A stretch of DNA of 64,000 nt, from assembly GCF_022484265.1 (NCBI RefSeq), contig NZ_JAKVLR010000001.1:1240001-1304000 (forward strand), written 5' to 3'. The position numbers and the translations under genes were made by a program. The notes beneath the pieces were generated by a model, which did no database searches, was not told the origin of the DNA, and worked only from the letters and a program-made list of their open reading frames with translations. Each line of letters starts with the position of its first letter. Within the stretch, counting starts at the first letter, position 1. Below are positions 59,915-64,000 of this stretch, in pieces. The DNA is from Companilactobacillus sp. GTDB lineage: Bacteria > Bacillota > Bacilli > Lactobacillales > Lactobacillaceae.

Positions 59915-59946
59915 ATCATACAAGTAAATTTTGAAAAAATTGTGAA
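59915..59946 (-). promoter_or_regulatory. htrA promoter with TTCACA-N5-TTCAAA direct repeat
   Basis: Minus strand: TTCACA (complement of 59941-59946), TTCAAA (complement of 59930-59935) 11 bases later, then TATGAT (complement of 59915-59920) starting 15 bases after the second repeat. The last repeat to -10 distance equals that of the three sRNA promoters near 10.5-10.9 kb. Confidence 0.5.
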
Positions 59947-59967
59947 ACTTATTTGATGAATTTTTTG

Positions 59968-60003
59968 AAAAAAAAAGGTAAATTTGCTAAGCAAACCACC
60001 TTT
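59968..60003 (-). terminator. Terminator of the wal operon
   Basis: Minus strand AAGGTGGTTTGC/GCAAATTTACCTT with a long T-run; ends the walK-H-I-J unit before htrA. Confidence 0.75.
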
Positions 60004-60024
60004 TATGTTAAATTCAATTTTACT

Positions 60025-60828
60025 TTACAGCGAAATCAATGGATCCGCAACTTTAGGGTCTGTATCATGGATCAAAAAGTCGTTGCCAACTCCAAAGTCA
60101 TTATCTTCCAAAATGTTCTCCACTGCCGTATGAGCGACTGTCTTAGTGTTATTTTCAGGGCTCAAATGACCTAAATAGATCTGTTTGGTCCGATCGCCAA
60201 GAACGCTCATCAAGGCATTAGCACCATCTTCATTTGATAAATGACCTTTTTCACTCAAAATACGTTGTTTCAATGGCCATGGATAAAAGCCATTTCGAAG
60301 CATTTCCACATCGTGGTTACATTCAAACAAATAGCCATCGGCATTTTTGATCGTCTGCTCGACCCGATCAGAGACATAGCCGGTATCTGTTAAAATAACG
60401 AAATCTTTACCGTTATGATGGAATTTATAAAATTGAGGATCAGCTGCATCGTGTAAAACTGCAAAACTTTCAACATCCAGATCATCTAAGCATAAAACCT
60501 TATTGTGTTGAAAAACATTGATCTGATCTTCTGGAACTTTGCCGATTTTCGGCAACATAGCATCCCAAGTCTTTTGATTAGCATACACATTCAAACCATA
60601 CCGACGGGCCAAGACGCCAACGCCTTTGATGTGGTCAGTATGTTCATGCGTCACAAACAAAGAATCGATCGTATTGATATCTTTGCCAATACTTTCTAGC
60701 GATTCTTTGATCTTCTTGCCAGACATCCCTGCATCAACTAAAACGTGATGTTCAGGAGTCTCGATGTAAGTTACGTTTCCAGAACTGCTGCTTGCTAGAA
60801 CACTAATTTTTAAACTATCTTCACTCAT
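60025..60828 (-). CDS. walJ: MBL-fold hydrolase WalJ (YycJ)
   Basis: 267 residues from ATG 60828, which overlaps the end of walI by 8 bases; a GTG six codons earlier coincides with the GGAG site. Metallo-beta-lactamase motifs LASSSSGNVTYIETPEHHVLVDAGMSGKK and SLFVTHEHTDHIKGVGVL (HxHxDH), later His and Asp in LHDAADPQ and ILTDTGYVSD, FECNHD. A 5'-3' DNA exonuclease in Bacillus. Last gene of the wal operon. Confidence 0.92.
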   Translation of the reverse strand: MSEDSLKISVLASSSSGNVTYIETPEHHVLVDAGMSGKKIKESLESIGKDINTIDSLFVTHEHTDHIKGVGVLARRYGLNVYANQKTWDAMLPKIGKVPEDQINVFQHNKVLCLDDLDVESFAVLHDAADPQFYKFHHNGKDFVILTDTGYVSDRVEQTIKNADGYLFECNHDVEMLRNGFYPWPLKQRILSEKGHLSNEDGANALMSVLGDRTKQIYLGHLSPENNTKTVAHTAVENILEDNDFGVGNDFLIHDTDPKVADPLISL

Positions 60829-61636
60829 TACTATAATCGTCTCCACTATCTGAGGTCTTTAGTAAGTTACCGGTAAAGGCATTGACCTTTTTGACAGTAT
60901 CTACCTTACTATCTTTGTTATGAATACTTACAAACCAAACTGGTATGTAAATTGTACTACCTTTAGCTTCTAAAAGTTTAGTATAGGCCATATTTGCATA
61001 AGTGATCTTTGAATTGTTTGGAATTTCTGAACTTGAATAAAGATTGGTGATCACGTCACGTTCACTCTTGGTCGTTTGTTTTTCCTGCAAAATATCAAGT
61101 CGCTTCATATACGTCTGCGTGTAGCCAGTGACCTTGCCATTTTCCACGGAAAAAGTTAATTGACCGGTCTTATCGTACATAGGTCCAAACGGACCAGTTT
61201 CAGCATAAACAATTTCGGAACTAGTCGAAAGCTGCGGCGAATAAACGTACTCATCACCAAACAAAATATTCGATTCTTTTTTGACGAACTTGTTCATCTT
61301 TTCCTTGCGATTAGAATCAGTAACACTGATGGGATCATCAAGCGTACTCATTAATTTGTTTGAACTCTGATTGTACTCAAGCTCTTGGCCACGCAGCTTA
61401 GATTCGTTGTTGGCTAGATCATTGCTAGCTTGTGCACCGAGATAATAAGCTGTTCCAGCCTTTTTGTCCAACTTGCCAAACGTGATGTTACGTTTTCTCA
61501 TATCAGTCAACGTTGAAGCTACACCAGTCGTCGAATTAGAAATAACTTGTTGACTACTGTGAAACGACGACAGCAAGAATACATCCAAAGCGAGGAATAC
61601 TACTAAGAAGATGATTTCAATTCTACGAAAATCCAT
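60821..61636 (-). CDS. walI: WalI (YycI) two-component regulatory protein
   Basis: 271 residues, single N-terminal membrane anchor (IEIIFLVVFLALDVFLLSSF) and an extracytoplasmic YycI-type domain (TGPFGPMYDKTGQLTFSVENGKVTGYTQTYM; ITYANMAYTKLLEAKGSTIYIPVWFVSIHN). Interacts with WalH and WalK at the membrane to restrain kinase activity. Three bases separate it from walH; overlaps walJ. Confidence 0.92.
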   Translation of the reverse strand: MDFRRIEIIFLVVFLALDVFLLSSFHSSQQVISNSTTGVASTLTDMRKRNITFGKLDKKAGTAYYLGAQASNDLANNESKLRGQELEYNQSSNKLMSTLDDPISVTDSNRKEKMNKFVKKESNILFGDEYVYSPQLSTSSEIVYAETGPFGPMYDKTGQLTFSVENGKVTGYTQTYMKRLDILQEKQTTKSERDVITNLYSSSEIPNNSKITYANMAYTKLLEAKGSTIYIPVWFVSIHNKDSKVDTVKKVNAFTGNLLKTSDSGDDYSNE

Positions 61637-61639
61637 AAG

Positions 61640-63013
61640 TTATTCCCCTCCGTTTGTTGTAGTTGCGGTACTTTGTGTCGTCGTTGACGTGGTGCTACTT
61701 GTTGTGGATTCAGCGGTCACGCCAGTCCAATCTTCAAATGAACGCCAGTGATTGTCCATCTTAATATAATACGTAGGTTCAAGGTCGATAACATTTGAAT
61801 TGTCATCTTCGTTAGTCCATTGATAGCCAACTTCGAGTTTTTGAATATCATTTGGTGAATAACCAACATTATTCAACTCTTTGACGATCTCAGTCGTTGG
61901 TTTCAATGAGACGCTGCGAAGATCTGATGGGACTGGAACTTCCAAGACTTTATTCAAGAATTGTTCACTTGAACCATTTCGACTAAAGACAATCTTGATC
62001 GAACCAAATTCGCTCTTTTTAAAAATTGGAAATCCTTCAACGTATTCGCGATATACCAAGGTTTTATTCTTCCAGTTAGCATCATACAGACGTAAGTTAG
62101 ATACCGAATTTTGAATGTTCGTTGCCTTCTTATAGCCACGTTGGAAGAACGTTAAGTAATCTTTAGGAACTGACGTGTCAGTATAGTCGGAAAATGTTAA
62201 TTCATTCTTGTCACGATCAGATACTAATCGTTTGGACTCGCCGACACTATAAGTAGTGACGTTGCCATCAGTACTATTGTTGATGTCATCAGTATTAGCA
62301 TCGAACAAATTAGTCGTATATTCTGAATCCGCCTTTGTACTCATAACATATGAGTAGCGTTTTAAAGTAATTGGTTCAGAGTAAAAAGTTACGACGCCGT
62401 GTTTCATCAAGTTCAACTTGACCTTCAGATCAATATTAGCTTTTTTAGCCAATTTGATAATCGGTTCTGCTGAAGCCCCGCTGACCTTAGCTTCATAAAC
62501 TGAGTAATCATTATCGTTAGCTAAGTAAACCTGGTCATCGTCTTTGTTGTTAGTTGAAAAAATAATTCGATTGAATGCATGATCTTGAGCTTTTTGCAGC
62601 TGATTGTTATTCATCAAATATCCTAATGTTCGAATCGAGATATTCGTAGGATAGACTAATTGGATCATATTTTTTTGCTGGATCATATGTTGGTACTTGG
62701 CTCCATCTTTCGTGAATTCACGATGGAACGTTCCAACCTTCCAATCCTTGATAACACTTTGCATGTTAAATGAAATATTATCTTTGTTGTTATAGATCAA
62801 TCGTTGATCCTTGCCATCTTGCCAAATAACCTGCGTCGGGCTGATTATTTGATCAATTGGCGTTTTATTTTTATCGACATCACTAGTCGACACATCAATA
62901 TTTCGGCCACGTTGGTAACGGGCAGTGTTAGTCCAGATGAAGAAGGACAAAACAAAACTGGTGACAACTGCGACGACTAATAAAATTTGAACGATCAGTC
63001 GACTAAATTTCAT
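61640..63013 (-). CDS. walH: WalH (YycH) two-component regulatory protein
   Basis: 457 residues from ATG 63013 (AGGAGG upstream, inside the end of walK; 11-base overlap). One membrane anchor (IVQILLVVAVVTSFVLSFFIW) and a long extracytoplasmic YycH domain (VIWQDGKDQRLIYNNKDNISFNMQ; VPVPSDLRSVSLKPTTEIVKELNNVGYSPNDI). The C-terminal tail is Ser/Thr-rich. Partner of WalI in controlling WalK. Confidence 0.92.
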   Translation of the reverse strand: MKFSRLIVQILLVVAVVTSFVLSFFIWTNTARYQRGRNIDVSTSDVDKNKTPIDQIISPTQVIWQDGKDQRLIYNNKDNISFNMQSVIKDWKVGTFHREFTKDGAKYQHMIQQKNMIQLVYPTNISIRTLGYLMNNNQLQKAQDHAFNRIIFSTNNKDDDQVYLANDNDYSVYEAKVSGASAEPIIKLAKKANIDLKVKLNLMKHGVVTFYSEPITLKRYSYVMSTKADSEYTTNLFDANTDDINNSTDGNVTTYSVGESKRLVSDRDKNELTFSDYTDTSVPKDYLTFFQRGYKKATNIQNSVSNLRLYDANWKNKTLVYREYVEGFPIFKKSEFGSIKIVFSRNGSSEQFLNKVLEVPVPSDLRSVSLKPTTEIVKELNNVGYSPNDIQKLEVGYQWTNEDDNSNVIDLEPTYYIKMDNHWRSFEDWTGVTAESTTSSTTSTTTQSTATTTNGGE

Positions 63014-64000
63014 CCCATTCTCCTCCTGTCTCATTTGGATCAAACGGTAGGGAAATGTAGAAGGTCGAACCTCTACCTTCGGCACTATTTACCCAAATTC
63101 TACCTTTATGTTGTTCAACGATTTCTTTAGAAATAGATAGTCCTAATCCGGTACCACCTTGTTTTCTAGAACGTGCTTTATCAACACGATAGAAACGATC
63201 GAAGACTTTCTTAATATCTTTTCTAGGAATACCCAGACCCTCATCAGAAATACTAATAATAATATGTTTATTAGTTTCCAACAGACGGCAAGTGATGACA
63301 CCACCATCTGGAGAGTACTTAATGGCATTATTCATAATATTATCGATAACTTGCGTCATCTTATCGGTATCAATTTCGACCCACAGATCTTTTTGGGTAA
63401 AAATTCGTTTGATCCGATAATTCTTGACGATCTTCTTGTCATCTTCTTTGGCATCAGCCTTTTCTTTCTTCAACATCATGTCAAAACGGTCCAGGATGTA
63501 TGAGAAGAATTCATTAAAGTTGACTAGCTCTTTGTTGAGTTTTGAACGACCTTGATCCATCCGTGACAAGTTCAAGAGATCTTGGATCATTCTGATCATC
63601 CGATCAGTTTCTTCAGCCGTAACATTCAAGAACTGCGGAGCCAACTTTTGGTCTTTCCAAGCACCGTTGTTCAAAGCATCGATATAACTACTGATACTAG
63701 TTAGCGGCGTTCTCAACTCGTGAGAAACGTTTGAAACGAACTGACGACGTTCACTATCGATTTTTTGTTGTTCAGTGACATCATGCAAGACACAAACCAT
63801 ACCACTGATAAAGCCACTATTTCTTTGAATCAAAGAAAAGTCAGCATTTAAAATCAACGATCCATCGTCATCGTCTTCAATATCGTCATCATCCATAAAG
63901 TCACTCGTCTCAATGATCATCGGTTCAGGGCTCTCCAATAATTCATCAAAACTAACGTGATCAGAAATCCCTAAAATATCGACCAATTGAGCACCATTGG
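63003..64000 (-). CDS. walK: Sensor histidine kinase WalK (5' part outside window)
   Basis: The C-terminal ~332 residues are in the window and the frame is open at the edge. Visible: end of a PAS domain (ILNADFSLIQRNSGFISGMVCVLHDVTEQQ), HisKA box SNVSHELRTPLTSISSYIDAL with the phospho-His, HATPase with N box (IMNNAIKYSP), SDEGLGIPRKDIKKVFDRFYRVDKARSRKQGGTGLGLSI. Essential regulator of cell-wall hydrolases in Firmicutes. The WalH start lies within its last codons. Confidence 0.95.
   Translation of the reverse strand, partial: NGAQLVDILGISDHVSFDELLESPEPMIIETSDFMDDDDIEDDDDGSLILNADFSLIQRNSGFISGMVCVLHDVTEQQKIDSERRQFVSNVSHELRTPLTSISSYIDALNNGAWKDQKLAPQFLNVTAEETDRMIRMIQDLLNLSRMDQGRSKLNKELVNFNEFFSYILDRFDMMLKKEKADAKEDDKKIVKNYRIKRIFTQKDLWVEIDTDKMTQVIDNIMNNAIKYSPDGGVITCRLLETNKHIIISISDEGLGIPRKDIKKVFDRFYRVDKARSRKQGGTGLGLSISKEIVEQHKGRIWVNSAEGRGSTFYISLPFDPNETGGEWDEI

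Noticed and set aside
1..64000. Insertion sequences, prophage or plasmid genes
   Set aside because: No transposase, integrase, recombinase or phage structural motif was seen in any reading frame.

Overview
The window is a low-GC Gram-positive chromosome segment. Gene content and style point to a lactic acid bacterium of the family Lactobacillaceae, probably close to Companilactobacillus (formerly the L. farciminis/alimentarius group); the genus is an inference. The evidence is several D- and L-2-hydroxyacid dehydrogenases, a C69 dipeptidase, LPXTG surface proteins, class III fructose-bisphosphatase, CcpA-type cre sites, T-box and PyrR leaders, and the walK-walH-walI-walJ...htrA-rlmH block that lies near oriC in lactobacilli.

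Layout: 1-1.85 kb, start of a ugp-like glycerol-3-phosphate/sugar ABC operon behind 11-nt-spaced TTTACA repeats. 2-6.3 kb, two tandem TerC genes, a DUF2075 ATPase, an AraC regulator and a DUF488 protein. 6.4-9.8 kb, complete OpuC-type osmoprotectant ABC operon. 9.8-10.4 kb, hsp20 behind a CIRCE-like operator. 10.45-11.03 kb, three tandem, clearly homologous small-RNA units, each with its own promoter, 5' hairpin, C-rich single-stranded stretches and terminator. 11.1-11.4 kb, first copy of a structured intergenic repeat. 11.4-18.1 kb, menG, a phosphatase, pyrP with PyrR attenuator, gtrA, fbp and an aldo-keto reductase. 18.2-22 kb, two paralogous LPXTG adhesins. 22.2-29.9 kb, xanthine-type permease, dipeptidase, alanine dehydrogenase plus amino-acid permease, EamA exporter and a D-hydroxyacid dehydrogenase. 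30-35.5 kb, a 2-ketoacid region (L-HicDH, branched-chain aminotransferase with a ribosome-mediated attenuator, PanE-like reductase, second D-hydroxyacid dehydrogenase). 35.5-38.4 kb, methionine T-box and two MetE-like genes. 38.4-42.6 kb, a CcpA-controlled 30-aa gene, a YxeA-like protein and an ABC/two-component operon whose response regulator is frameshifted. 42.7-57.6 kb, small secreted proteins, a UvrA paralogue, two more copies of the structured repeat, efflux, redox, acyltransferase and regulatory genes. 57.6-64 kb, rlmH, a dense DnaA-box cluster, htrA and the wal operon, running off the right edge.

The most notable signals are the tandem C-rich sRNA family (10.45-11.03 kb), whose promoter geometry is partly shared with htrA; the three-copy structured repeat with apparent compensatory changes (11.17, 43.35 and 48.10 kb); and the leader-peptide attenuator in front of the branched-chain aminotransferase (32.8-33.0 kb). 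No rRNA, tRNA, CRISPR array, transposase or prophage gene was recognised.
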